NCBI GenBank assembly: GCA_034440575.1 | Contig: JAOTOL010001508.1 | Location: 62,001-126,000, forward strand | Reading direction: 5' to 3' | Length of the DNA: 64,000 nucleotides | Origin: Imbricaverruca yamaguchii | Lineage: Eukaryota; Arthropoda; Thecostraca; Neoverrucidae | In this document: positions 44,879 through 56,313 of the stretch, piece by piece | Position numbering within the stretch: position 1 is the first letter of the stretch | Layout: each line of letters starts with the position of its first letter | The notes under the pieces: generated by a model | Database searches by the model: none | The model's input: the letters and a program-made list of their open reading frames with translations, nothing else | What the model was told of the DNA's origin: nothing | Position numbers and translations under genes: made by a program

Positions 44879-45802
44879 TGTGCGGCGGCCGCAAACTGCC
44901 AACTGACAGTGAGTGCTCCATTCACCGGGTGGTGATCCTCGGCAGTTGATATTCGTCAGCTGATGGCGGCAGTCAGCTGACGATCGGATCAAGACAACCG
45001 AGCCAGTTTTAAACATGACGTAGTATTCCGTTAGAAAGGAGCTCATACCTTATCAGGCACCAGTATATGATGTGATTGTGTAAATAACTAACATTATGCT
45101 GATATGTCAAGTACATGAACACAATACTTGGAGAAAATTACTGAATATATTTGAACCGTGAGCCCTTGTCAACAGACCGCAGTTGACTCAAATATCATGA
45201 GTATCGTGAGCTTGTGGCTCGTTGTTTCCATCATCTGAACGTTAAACATGCTGAAAACGGCGCTAAGCCTAAAATGAAAAGCTAGTAAATGATGTCATTT
45301 TGCATCAATGTTAAATGGAATACTAAAGTTATGGGATGTATGCGTCTTAATAAGTTCTAATCAGTTGATGTTAATAGGCTAATCACGCCAAGGGAATATT
45401 TGGCGTGTTGAGACACGCCAAGGGAATATTTAAGACATCATGGCGCCATCAGGGGATAAAGTAGATGTGCATTTTTAAAAAGTGTTAATTTCACCGTTTG
45501 CATTCAAACGTCGAGTGTTGGGGGTCCTTCTGGACCAATATTATCAAGCAGCTGTACGACAGGGGCGTCACCAGGTTTTCCCACCGGCCGGGCCAGGTGC
45601 AGCCGACAGCCCTGACACGCGGCCGTGCATGCATGGCGTCGTCTCCCTAAATACCGTGGAACCCACTCCCGCCACAGGACCAAGCGACCAAGACTGTGTC
45701 CACCAACTTAGATTCGGTGGAGGCATGTCATGAAACTTTTCCAATAATATTGTAAGGATTTAATGACGTCAGTTTTGCATACTTATACTGCATACTACCT
45801 AT
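44879..45802. other. FDXR 3' flank
   Basis: Untranslated or intergenic sequence. An 18-base direct repeat, cacgccaagggaatattt, occurs twice (about 45387 and 45415). A short GC-rich segment near 45560-45700 has no recognisable coding motif. Confidence 0.5.
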
Positions 45803-46020
45803 CATATAATGCATACTGCCTGTTATCGATCCTGTTATGATTTACAAAATTGCATCAATATGCTATGGGCGGCGGAGGAGAGGGCGAAATGGCTTTCGGT
45901 GGCTGGTGGGATATTTGCTATCTTGTGGTGAACGTTTCTTCTGTATCAAGCGTCTTATCTGCTACATTGCCGCCTGCTTGGACGTTTGCTTGATTATGCA
46001 TTGATTTGTCATATGTTACG
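45803..46020 (+). repeat. Dispersed repeat, copy 1 of an adjacent pair
   Basis: Pairs with 46360-46570. Shared pieces in order: acaaaattgca(t/c)caa, gtctta tctgctacattgc split, ggacgtttgc and ttatgcatt. Overall the two are clearly related but diverged, with small indels. Confidence 0.7.
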
Positions 46021-46359
46021 TGTAAGTACGTCCGCTATCCGCATACCATTGTGAGGGCACCGGGGCCTTCTCGTATGAATACATTTGTATTCACTTGTAT
46101 CAATATCGGATTGATATTTTGATGGAGCATGCTTCACAAGAGGCCATCAATTTAGTGTAAGTACAAATTCATGAATACTACTTATCCGCAGTATATATTT
46201 GTTTTCTTCTCAGGGGTCGTTAATAACTGGAACACCCTACCTTGGGAGGTAGTAGAGGTGTCAACAATAGTAACATTTATAGCTAAATTAGATGATATAT
46301 CTGCTGTGTTTGGTGATTAATTCAGAACGAGTGGATGTTGGGTGTGACAAAGCAATACG

Positions 46360-46570
46360 ATGCATACTGCTATAGATCCTGAAACGATTGACAAAATTGC
46401 ACCAACATGTTATGGGTGGGAGGAGGGAGGTTGAAATTGCTTTTGGTGACAGGTGGGATAATTGCTAACTTGTGGTGAATGCTACTTCTGTGGCAAATGT
46501 CTTATCTGCTACATTGCTATCTGCGTGGACGTTTGCATGCTTATGCATTTATTTGTTATATGTCGTACTA
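46360..46570 (+). repeat. Dispersed repeat, copy 2, ending at a GC hairpin
   Basis: Diverged partner of 45803-46020. Just downstream, 46571-46600 contains gtacccggcttcgcccggg. This folds as ACCCGG-loop-CCGGGT and resembles the GC-rich end motif seen in several invertebrate retrotransposon families, so the pair may be remnants of such an element. Confidence 0.55.
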
Positions 46571-46676
46571 GTGGCCCGTACCCGGCTTCGCCCGGGTTGT
46601 AAAACGAATTCATGTAAACTGATAAACGTGCATTGTACATCATCAGGTAATCATGTTACACGGTAACAATACATTG

Positions 46677-46992
<316 letters not shown>

Positions 46993-47230
46993 CAAGGGGT
47001 CCGTAGCGGGGACCACTGTAGAATGCTGCTTTGTAAGGACCAAAGTAGCAGGTCTTTAGCGTAGAGGTACAACTTCAAATGTGGTATTTTTGGAATCCTC
47101 CGAGTCTGAATATTACGATGGCAGACATATGCAACCTGCATGTCGAGCAAATACAGTTCCGTATATTGCTGTTCTAGTGAGGACCGGCTGAAATGACGTC
47201 AAGCTGACGTCACGCTGGCGTCATACCTAA

Positions 47231-47391
47231 CACACTGGCGCAGTGAGGACCGGACCGATCCGAACGCGTACTCGGCCGACGGTATCAAACCGGCCATTGC
47301 GGCGGTGCGCTTGGCGAGCGATGGCATTGTGGAGACGGTTATGTCAAGGCGACCGACAACGGCGGCAGGGTGGCTGCCGTTGACAACGTGA
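47231..47391 (+). other. GC-rich coding-like segment, unknown
   Basis: After a possible acceptor (cactggcgcag, ending about 47241) one frame reads DRTDPNAYSADGIKPAIAAV and RLASDGIVETVMSRRPTT, stopping at about 47391. GC-rich third positions suggest a former exon. The phrase agtgaggaccgg occurs twice (47175 and 47239). No family is recognised. Confidence 0.25.
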
Positions 47392-49509
47392 AAACAGTGC
47401 TGGTGTTGCCGGCTCCTGGTTATTCGGGCTGTAGGGCGCATCGACCATGTTGATCATATAACGCCCATGGGTTATGTGATCACCGTTGTATGCCGACCTC
47501 CTGGGGATGCTCATCTTTGCGCAAGGGCCATGAATTAATGAGTGAAGTATTTTCACAATTGCTCGTAGGGAAAACTAAAAGACCTAGCATAAGATAGTGG
47601 AATGATCGGAATAGATTTCGACAAACGTTTTTATCGCAAACCTATTATAATTTAGCTCGAGAGACGGCGCTGAAATCCTGCAGTCCCGTTCCCGCCATAT
47701 GTGATTGATACAATTCTTATCGCCAGTGGGTGTTAGCTTTGTACATTTGGGGGCATGGATTCCTCCTCCTCCCCGAATAATGGCCGAACCACTCCCCCAA
47801 TAAGGGTAGTTCGCGGACTCCATGGGTGGTCTCGATCGATTTTGGTCCACACATTGCCTATATATACTATTTACGGCAAATAACCGAGAAATTGACGTCC
47901 ATGTATCTGTGATATGCACTGACCCCAATATTCGTGCGGTATCGTGGTGGGGAGCGGTGGAAGAGGCAGCAGAATCCCAATTATAAATATGGATAGAGGG
48001 AGAGAAGCAAAGCTGGCGTGTTAGCCAAAGTGCAAAATATGCAATACTTTGAAGGTTTTTGGTTACGTATAATCACAGGCAAGATGAAGACTTGCAAAAG
48101 CTATTGCCGCTGCCAAACTGAATTTGTACTCGATTATTTCCATGCATCAACCTACTTTCAATTGGGCAATATTGCACTTTTTGCCTAGACTATTTGTCTG
48201 TGTGTGTGTGCGTCTGTTTAAAGCAGAGGCAAGCCTGCATTGACCCTCCACTGGATCCGCCCCATGTTCTATCGAGATAACCTCACTGCCTGAGTCCTCT
48301 GTCCCCGCACAAGCGTCCATCGTGCGGCGCCGGTTCGTCCAACAAGTTTTTGTCCACGAATAGGGTCAAGAGGTGGCCACACGCCGCACTGCCAGCTACC
48401 AACAAACCTGCAGCAGCACATGTCGTGTTTGCTGCCGCATGGCTGCCTGGACGCCGCTGAGTACGTTTTTCTGCCAGCTCGATCTTCCACTTAGTGATCT
48501 TGTCGCCGACAACGACGGCGGTGCCCTGTTACAAATGCAAATAGACGGTGGATTGACAATGCGACGGTCACAAGGGTAGTGCTTTTCGATCATGGAACTT
48601 TTCAATCATGGACTATTTTCAAGAACTCTTGAAAATGGTTTATTATCGTACATTTTGAAATATATCTATTTTTCTTAAAAGTACAGCATTCCTTGTCAAT
48701 GTGGGCAAAAACGTTTTACTTATTTTACTTTCAAGCGTTGTGATCATACGTGTCGATCGAGAAGTTGCCGTACGATTCGTAATATATAAGCAACATATCT
48801 AAAAATTATGCTGTGAACGAGAGTGGGAAGGGATAGGGCCTATATCGGTCAAAGTTGCTTTCTCTATCCTATACACCACCAAATTCTGTTCGGTGCTTGC
48901 TTGAACCCACGTAACTCGCTTGTCCACCAACCCTTCGTTGCTAGTCGAGGCCGATGCCGCCATCGCTAATACTACATGCTGCTATATTTTGTGTTTTCGG
49001 TGCACTGCCATTCACATGGAATGGAGGAAGAGTATCCATTTGGAATTGCTATGGTGGTGGTGGTGGTGGTCCAGGTGGTTGCGCGCATCCAGAATTACCG
49101 ACAGTGCTTCAAAGACTTCAGCGCTTCTATGAATGCTACGAAGAAAATTCAACAGCTATGATTTTTGACTTTGCTGACGGTGTTGGTGGTGACGGATCAG
49201 TACTTTTGGGCGCGACGACAACTGCAACAAAGGCTGGAGATATCTTACCAAACCAGGGGTTGTCGGGTTCGAATCCGAAAATCGTCAGATTGAACAGGGA
49301 AGCGAGAAATTAACATTAGCAGGGTACGAAATCATCCAGACATCCCCCGACCCTCCCAAGATCTTTAGCCATGACTGCAAAACCAATTCATCTGTGAGTA
49401 CCACTAATTTTTAATCCCATACAAGTTATACGAGGTCATGGACGTGCGATTGGACATGTTCATGTGGGCCATTTATGGGCGAGTAAAATAGAGGGAAGGT
49501 ACCATATCC
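47392..49509. other. No gene seen
   Basis: Mixed composition with no recognisable exon. A tRNA-like B box (gggttcgaatccg, near 49263) may be a further SINE trace, but no A box could be placed. Confidence 0.4.
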
Positions 49510-49626
49510 AAACCGAAAGCTTGTGGGTTCTAGTCCCACTTGTAGCTACCCTTCGCCAGCGACCAATCGGCGTGAGAAATCGGCGACGTTGTACAACCTA
49601 ACGGTCGACACGTTGGAAACCAATAT
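49510..49626 (+). mobile_element. SINE family B, 5'-truncated
   Basis: Starts just before the B-box region (GGGTTCTAGTCCC, mutated) and continues through AGCTACCCTTCGCC, GACCAATCGGCGTGAGAAAT and CAACCTAACGGTCGACACG, as in the complete copies. The A-box half is missing. Confidence 0.7.
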
Positions 49627-50421
49627 CCACTTCCACCTATGTAGCGGTTCGAGTGCTACGCGATACCCTGGTTTTTGGCGACAGGGGATCCACCCATGCT
49701 TTACGCAACGCTGGGCGGTATGGCGTTGGCGCGACGCAGCGTACAATAGGAGGTTGCGGGATACAGTTATGTAATGCATTAATATTAAAGAAGTGTTGTG
49801 TAAAAAGTCGTGGGCGAGTCAGAAGGATGTGTCTGGCTTCCAGCAACGCACAGCATGAAAAAACACTTGGGGAGAACAGCAAGAAATTGGAATCTTCGTT
49901 AAAACGCCATCCCCCAAAAAATGAGAAAAAAAACGATTTGCTTGCCCACAAGCAAGAACATAATGTTCTGTTTTTGTTCATTGGGACAATGGAATATTCT
50001 ACTATAACTTTCCGCCATTTGTGGAAGCCACTCAGATACGTTCATGAGTAGCCAGTTGTAGTCAAAGTTGGAAGATAAAATTCCGTTTTTAATGTCACTT
50101 CTTCAGTCCATAGGCACCTTGTTTCACTCCTGGATGTATTATTGATAGTGAGCGATATAATGTCTTGTATGTAGCCACGTCCTGGTCAGGTAGCATCGTA
50201 TCACAGTATGTGCGCCACGAAAGGTTAAGGGTGTGGACGTTTGTTCACGTCCATCGAACAACAAGTATTTTGTGCTTGATTTTGCCTGGCAACGTGAGGT
50301 GTTTTCCCCACTAACCTCCTTCATATTGGACAACCATGCCACACCTTCGTCGATTGGCTGAAAATCCGGTCCAATTATCGGAAAAAAGAAAAACACATTC
50401 TGAACTGCATTTCCTGAAACA
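49627..50421. other. No gene seen
   Basis: AT-rich, with no recognised coding or mobile sequence. Confidence 0.4.
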
Positions 50422-50788
50422 CAACCAAAATCACACCTAATGAAGTCACAGGACGCGCACCACTTCCAGAAGTTGGCAGCGCAATGCCGAATGGTGGTCA
50501 GGTGATGATAAGACACTAAACACGAATGGTTGCTGCTCCATTATTTTTCAGCTTCCTGATGTAGTTGTATGCAAAATCGGCATGACCACAAAAATCGGCG
50601 CTGATGCGCTTCCCGTATATTGGCAAAATGGCAACCAAAATCACACCTAACGAAGTCACAGGACGCGCACCACTTCCAGAAGTTGGCAGCGCAATGCCGA
50701 GTGGTGGTCAGGTGATGATAAGACACTAAACACGAATGGTTGCTGCTCCATTATTTTTCAGCTTCCTGATGTAGTTGTATGCAAAATC
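50422..50788. repeat. 157-bp tandem duplication with a 53-bp filler
   Basis: Copy A at 50422-50578 and copy B at 50632-50788 differ at only a few sites (for example tgccgaatgg against tgccgagtgg). Copy B contains the 3' end of the recombinase pseudogene. The 53 bases between them consist of the 52-base sequence also found at 38392-38443 in FDXR intron 4. Confidence 0.9.
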
Positions 50789-53215
50789 CTTCACGTTCCT
50801 CCACGTCCGCTGAGCCAGCGCGGGTTCTTTTCTTAGTGCTTCATTGCACTGCGCTTGGTTTGGGCAGCGCAGTCGCCTAATGAGGGGCCCCAGCTGCCTT
50901 AAAGCGGCATCTTTCTCTGGCTTGGTCCATGCTCTTTTTGGTTCTTTTTTGGCTTGGTCCATGCTCTCTATGCTCTTCGAAAGTACGCTGTCCGCCGTCG
51001 TGGACCCAGATGCAGTCATGATTATACCCGCCTCCCGTGCAGCGGATGGCATCGCCACTGACTCTTCCGCATCTGATCCCGTCGCAGCTGACACCACCTG
51101 GTTGTGTCGCGTCCTCTTTGGGGCAGGTTCGTCGCCGTATGTACCCGGATGCTCCATGTTGTCCAGATTTGTACCGACTAGTGGTCCTGAGCTATTTTGC
51201 AATGCCAGCAAGACCTTGCTAAACTTTGCAGCCTGCAAAGTCCGGTCAGGGAGCCTATAAAACTCTATGTACGTGTAGGTCATGACCAAGAAATCCGGCG
51301 ACAACGTCCATTTCGTTATCGGAGAGTTGGAGGAACTGCAACATAGTTGCTATCTGCTTCCGACACTTTGTGGCTGTCACGTTTTCGGCTTCAGCCCTCT
51401 GCGCGTAAGTTCTTATGACATCGCTGCCCCTGATGGGCATCGCGTCGGAGTGGGAACTGTTAACAAAAATGAGGTCGCCCTGAATGTCCAGACTATTCCT
51501 ACAGGCTATGAGCTGGTCCAGGTCAGATATCGCAGACTTTGTGAGGAGGATTGGAACGCCCCTGCCCCGTTTTCCTTGACCATGACATAGCCCAACTCTT
51601 CAGCCATTTTCTTTTCCATGGGCGGATGATACTCAAGAACTTCACTGCTATGGCGTTTTTCTGCACGATTTGTGTACACGTCTACAGTTAGTCTGGCGGT
51701 TTCTCCTGGTCGCCTTCTATTGAAAAGGATTAGAGAGGCGAGGGTAACTTGTGCTAACCTTGAGTAGCTACGCGTCGTCAACTCTTCTTCCAGCTCTTGC
51801 TTCGCCAGCTCTCGCTCCTCCTGCATGACAGTGTGTACACGGCGCACGTCTTCGGTCACCGGAAGCTCGTCGTCTCGATTCCATTTCCTCTCGTAGAGCG
51901 TGCTTAAGGCACGTTTTGAGACAGATACCTTCCATTCTTTCTCATAGAGAGTTATGAAGTCATCTGCGGTCTGTCGTAGGACTACGTTGCCAGACATGAT
52001 GCCGCGCCTTTTCAATATTCCTGCGCATTCATTAAGCGCATGACCCAGTTTGAGAGCCAGAGACGGTGTACGATACTTCCCAGATATGAACCCCGTCAGC
52101 TGCTGAACAGCTTCGATCACGTCCTTGAAACGGGACGGTTGGATGAACGACGCAAGACTGGATCTGTGGTCATCCGTGGACGTTTTTCGCATCTGTAGAA
52201 GGAGCCGCCCCAGCTCTCTGATTTTGTATCTGATGTCGGCGTTTTGATGTGGCTCGTGCTGAGCACACTTCCTGGAGCCGTATTCCATGATCAGTTCGTC
52301 TTTTTTGCACGCGAAAGTTACGTCATCATCCCACATCCTAGTCATTATCTTCTTCAGCTGATCACTCGCTCCTGCTTCTGCAGGAAGGAGGTTTCTTCCT
52401 CGCATCTGTGCTGAGTCGCGAGCCTTGCCATTGTCTTGGCTTAAGCTACCAGTTAGGCTTGGGCACTTGTGTCGGAATAAATTTCTGCGCGAAAAATAGC
52501 CGTGACATTTGCTGCACGGCAGCACTTCACGATGCGTCACACTCTGTTTTTATGGCGGACATCTCCGGGGCACGATCACACCACTGCCTGTCTCAATCAC
52601 TTGCACATTGTGACTGAAATTTCCACTGTTCCGGAGGGATTCAAAGCATTCTTTCCGTGTTTGGGACTTAACTGGAAGCGTTAATGCGCTCTAAACTTCA
52701 ATTTCATCTTTATGTTTTCTGGTCAGGTTTCTCGCGAATTTCGTTTGTGGTTCCCCACAAAACGGGCACACATTTATTTTCGTCCAGTTAGGAAGAGTTT
52801 GTTGGACCACAATATGGTCTGTCTTGTGCTTGGTGCAGCCGGTCGAGGAACACCCTGGGTTATCCGTTTCCACGTATCCAGTCCGAGTGGGATGGTGTAA
52901 GGGCTCACTTCGATGGTGAGAAGCGCCGCCTGGATGGTGCGAATCCTCAGTGAGATTGTATGAAGTCTCACTAGGATGGTACGACGACTCATCTCTGTCG
53001 CTTGTGTCATCTGAATCACTTGGGTAATACGACGTGTCGCTGACGGCAGATGGACTGGATGGTGCCTCATCTGTGACCACAATACAGGAATGGTTAGACA
53101 CAGTTAAGAAGGCAAGCTTAGCACTTAAAAACATTACAGGGTGCCGAAAACACAAATATTCAGCATGGGGCACCTGATTGCACGCTTTCGGCCGCTCAGG
53201 AACCTTTATCTGCAT
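50726..53215 (-). pseudogene. Tyrosine-recombinase (Crypton-like) gene, decayed
   Basis: Minus-strand order: acidic Ser/Asp-rich N-terminal segment; zinc-finger-like VCPFCGEPQTKFARNLTRKH (about 52710-52770); a linker with two in-frame stops; a second finger LPCSKCHGYFSRRNLFRHKC (about 52460-52520); a helical domain (52400-51800); SLILFNRRRPGETARL (about 51680-51730), where the catalytic Arg is expected; then KCRKQIATMLQFLQL, FLGHDLHVH (about 51260-51320) and EFYRLPDRTLQAAKFSKVLL. This is the R...H-x-x-R...GHD...Y layout of tyrosine recombinases found in Crypton-like and domesticated animal genes. The C-terminus has a Trp-containing domain (RAWTKPEKDAALRQLGPLIR). Frameshifts near 51575 and 51290 plus two stops kill it. 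Confidence 0.65.
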
Positions 53216-53701
53216 AACCTATTAAGAACAAACCAACGCAAGGGAGCCTTTGCGCGACGTAAATCATTATAACCCAGCAATAAAAAAGTAATTAATCGGC
53301 ATTATGCGCCTCCCCTACCCCACCTCCACCCAGTACACACAGAAAAACTCCCATCACAAGTCAGTCGACTGGACAGCCAATAGCACGTTTATGTGAGTGT
53401 GCGTGCTGGTGTCTGTGACATCTTCGGTTTATTGCTGGGATGGGGTGTGCAAGCACCTCTGGCCGTATGTGACCCATGATCCAATACAAACCTTGGTAGC
53501 GTTTGATAAAAGTGGTAGCAAACGGCGCAGTTCAGTTCGCTTTCGCTTTTCTTTAGTCTAGCTCGACGAGAAGGTTGCACCACTAGAAGACATATGGAGC
53601 CGGAAAACATACACAAAAATACATTAGAACACCATATAAAACCAGGACATGGCTATATTGTGATCTATTTCGGAACAGCAACGATAAGGTGGCATCCAAT
53701 T
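53216..53701. other. No gene seen
   Basis: Upstream of the recombinase pseudogene on its strand; would hold its promoter or first exon. Nothing recognisable. Confidence 0.4.
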
Positions 53702-53715
53702 CGAAATTTCTTCGA

Positions 53716-53780
53716 CCCCCCCCCCGATGAGGCATCACCTTTCCGTGGTGGGGGGGATTGCGTGCCTCAAGGATCCGGCG
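53716..53780 (+). other. 5'-terminal pairing elements, possible pseudoknot
   Basis: Order in copy R: C-run, TGAGGCA, CACC, loop, GGTG, G-run, ATTGCG, TGCCTCA. The C-run can pair with the G-run, CACC with GGTG, and TGAGGCA with TGCCTCA, in nested and crossing order (a-b-c-c'-a'-b'). Copies L and M keep the layout, with one and two imperfect pairs in b. Crossing order is shared with HDV-like ribozymes, but the catalytic features were not found. Confidence 0.4.
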
Positions 53781-54383
53781 GCTAGACCACCAGGCGGCCG
53801 GGGAGAGGTCAGACTAAGAGTGCCTCACTCGTCCTTCCATCCATACGCCCCCATTCCAATGCCCATCTCATCCCAATCCATGTCCTTCACCTATCCCTAC
53901 AACACTAACTATCCCTACTATGAGCAGGCAGGGCAACTTCCCCGGTCCTGCCCACCAGCTCGGTTTTATCGGGGTAGCCGCGCCCCCTCTGCCCGTCCCC
54001 AGGGGTTGACGGAGTCCTGGAGGTTGAGGTCCCTCGTCGCACGGTGCTAGTTGTGACGGGGGACCAACACACCTCTTTGGTCCTGATATCCTGGAGGGGC
54101 GGGCGGACCCGTGGGGCCTCACGCGGGTCAAGTGGCAGGTCGCCTCGGGCTGGGGGCCTGGGTTTCCCAGTGCCTGCCCGCCCGGCCGGCCGGGGTCAAG
54201 GGGTGGGCGGCGCTGGATCCTGGTCGGGGTGGTGAGTCTCTCTCTCCCGGCCGGGTGAAGGCACCGCCTGCCCCGTATAGCTCCTCGGGCGCCTGGCGAC
54301 CTCCCGTTCGCGGAACCCAGGCGTCCCCCCAGTAGGGCCCCTTAGGGGTGGGGCGCCCGAGGAGCCGAAACTAAGAACAGCGC

Positions 54384-56183
54384 ATGGCATCCAGAACAAC
54401 AAAAATCACTCCTGGCTCCCCTTACGAGGGCCAGACAAATCGATCGTCTTCAAACGAGGCTTGCCCCCGTATCCTCATTTTACGAGCACGTGAAGGCTCC
54501 AAGCAGCTAGCGTTCCTATCACCATTTCAACGACGTGACGGGTGTGACAGATTCGGAGTTATCACCAGATGTCAGGCTTTGCGTGACGGAGTATTAGAAG
54601 TAGAGTTTTCAAGGGGAGAAGATGCGAAGAAAGTGCTCTCAGCTGCATTTTTCATATACAGTATGCGAGATGGTAATATCAGACGGGAAGTGACCATTCC
54701 AATGAGTGCGGAGGCCCACAAAACAAAGAACTCGTCCAAGGGCATCATTAACTGTTTCGACCTGAGAAATGTGTCTGACGCAGAAATAGTGGATGGCCTC
54801 TCGGAGTCGGGGGTTACAGAGGCTCGTCGTATAAATACCAGAAAGGGACCAGAGGTGCGGCCCACCAACAATATTATCCTGACCTTCAATACACCCGACC
54901 TCCCAGCTACAGTTCTCGTAGGATACATTCGTGTCAAAGTGCGCAGATACATCCCGAATCATATGAGATGCTTTCAATGTCAGCGTTTCGGGCACACCAA
55001 GCCTGCATGTCGCAATCGGCCCGCATGCGCAAAGTGCGCGGCCACTACTCACACCGCCGAAAACTGTGACTCCCAGGATCCCTGGTGTCTAAACTGCGGG
55101 AGAGGACAATCTCCCCACACTTCTTATGACCGTTCCTGCCCTGTGTACGTAAAAGAAAAGGAGATCATTTCATTGAAATTCACACACAACATCTCGTTCC
55201 GCGAAGCCCGAGACATGTATATTGGCACACATCCTGCAATTTCTTACGCTGCCAAGGCAGCAACGCTGCCACCGATGAGGAAACCGCCTACCCATCCGCA
55301 GCAGTACGACCAGAGTAGCGCTACTGTGCTGATAGGTCAACTCGTAGCTCTGTTGCGATCATTTGGAGTCGCATGGCCCCCATTATCCCCTATAGCGACT
55401 GGAGAAACCGTGACAACTGAGGATGAAGCACGGGTCGTGGCTCCCAAGCAGGGGTTCCCCCCGGAGGATACAGCCACGGCCCCCATCGAGTGTGATGGAA
55501 ACTGGCAGGTAGTACAAAGAAAGAAACGTCCAGGTAAACCCACATTATCCTCCCCACCAAAGTCCAGCCAATTACCATCTACAACGACGCTATACTCAAA
55601 ACCACCACCTTCCACTGCCCATCCTTCCTCCAACTCTCCCTCAGTCCCCTCACGCACCACTACCACCACCACCACCACCACCACCACCACCACCACCTCG
55701 TCCTCCTCCAAATCCCTCTTATCCACATCCTCCCTTCCAGAACCCAACCGTCCTCCCGTGAGGCAGGCCTCTACCTCACCATCCACATGTGCATCCGCAC
55801 CTCCATCGCCTTCACGCAACAACCAGCGACCAATCCATCTATCTGATGCAAGTTTTCACTACCAGGAAGCCGAAAGGCGTGCCCGCGAGGCCAAACGAGC
55901 ACGACTCGCACAGATGGAGAGAGCCCGGACGGAAGGACGCCAAGGAAGTGACAAGTCTCTGCCAGCCACCCCTTTGCCACGACGGCGAGTGGAGGGACCG
56001 GCTCCGTCAGGCAATGAGATGGGACCTCCTCCACCTTCACCCCGGTTGGGGCCCCAGAAGAGAGGATTGCTGCTGTCGGGTTCCCCACCAGCGGAAGCGT
56101 CGCCGCGTTCTCGCCCCAGGACCCAGTCGCTGGGTCGTAATCGAAGTGAACCCTCTGAGTTAATAGACTCAGACCATGGTTAG
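54384..56183 (+). CDS. Copy R ORF1: gag-like RNA-binding protein with zinc knuckles
   Basis: 599 residues, uninterrupted. N-terminal basic region, then FGVITRCQALRDG and a middle domain (residues about 110-195) with KGIINCFDLRNVSDAEIVDG and NNIILTFNTPDLP. Three Cys/His clusters begin near residue 196: CFQCQRFGHTKPAC, CAKCAATTHTAENC (both C-x2-C-x4-H-x4-C) and CLNCGRGQSPHTSYDRSC. EKEIISLKFTHNISFREAR follows. The C-terminal third is low complexity, with a Thr run near residues 424-440 and Pro/Ser-rich tracts. In related elements this protein packages element RNA and acts as a nucleic-acid chaperone. The start is the first ATG after the leader and is conserved in copy M. Confidence 0.9.
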   Translation: MASRTTKITPGSPYEGQTNRSSSNEACPRILILRAREGSKQLAFLSPFQRRDGCDRFGVITRCQALRDGVLEVEFSRGEDAKKVLSAAFFIYSMRDGNIRREVTIPMSAEAHKTKNSSKGIINCFDLRNVSDAEIVDGLSESGVTEARRINTRKGPEVRPTNNIILTFNTPDLPATVLVGYIRVKVRRYIPNHMRCFQCQRFGHTKPACRNRPACAKCAATTHTAENCDSQDPWCLNCGRGQSPHTSYDRSCPVYVKEKEIISLKFTHNISFREARDMYIGTHPAISYAAKAATLPPMRKPPTHPQQYDQSSATVLIGQLVALLRSFGVAWPPLSPIATGETVTTEDEARVVAPKQGFPPEDTATAPIECDGNWQVVQRKKRPGKPTLSSPPKSSQLPSTTTLYSKPPPSTAHPSSNSPSVPSRTTTTTTTTTTTTTTSSSSKSLLSTSSLPEPNRPPVRQASTSPSTCASAPPSPSRNNQRPIHLSDASFHYQEAERRAREAKRARLAQMERARTEGRQGSDKSLPATPLPRRRVEGPAPSGNEMGPPPPSPRLGPQKRGLLLSGSPPAEASPRSRPRTQSLGRNRSEPSELIDSDHG

Positions 56184-56313
56184 TGGACGAGGCCTTAATC
56201 TCCTACTTCCCCTTAAACGACCATTTATCATACAACCACCATTTGTTACAGAAGCCAGGACTGTTTATCTGCAAAGTTTCTCGTAGTCTGTTTTAACCCT
56301 TCAATCGCCCATC

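Noticed and set aside
55337..55822. 161-codon minus frame with a poly-Val run
   Set aside because: Antisense of the Thr-rich tract of the intact ORF1.
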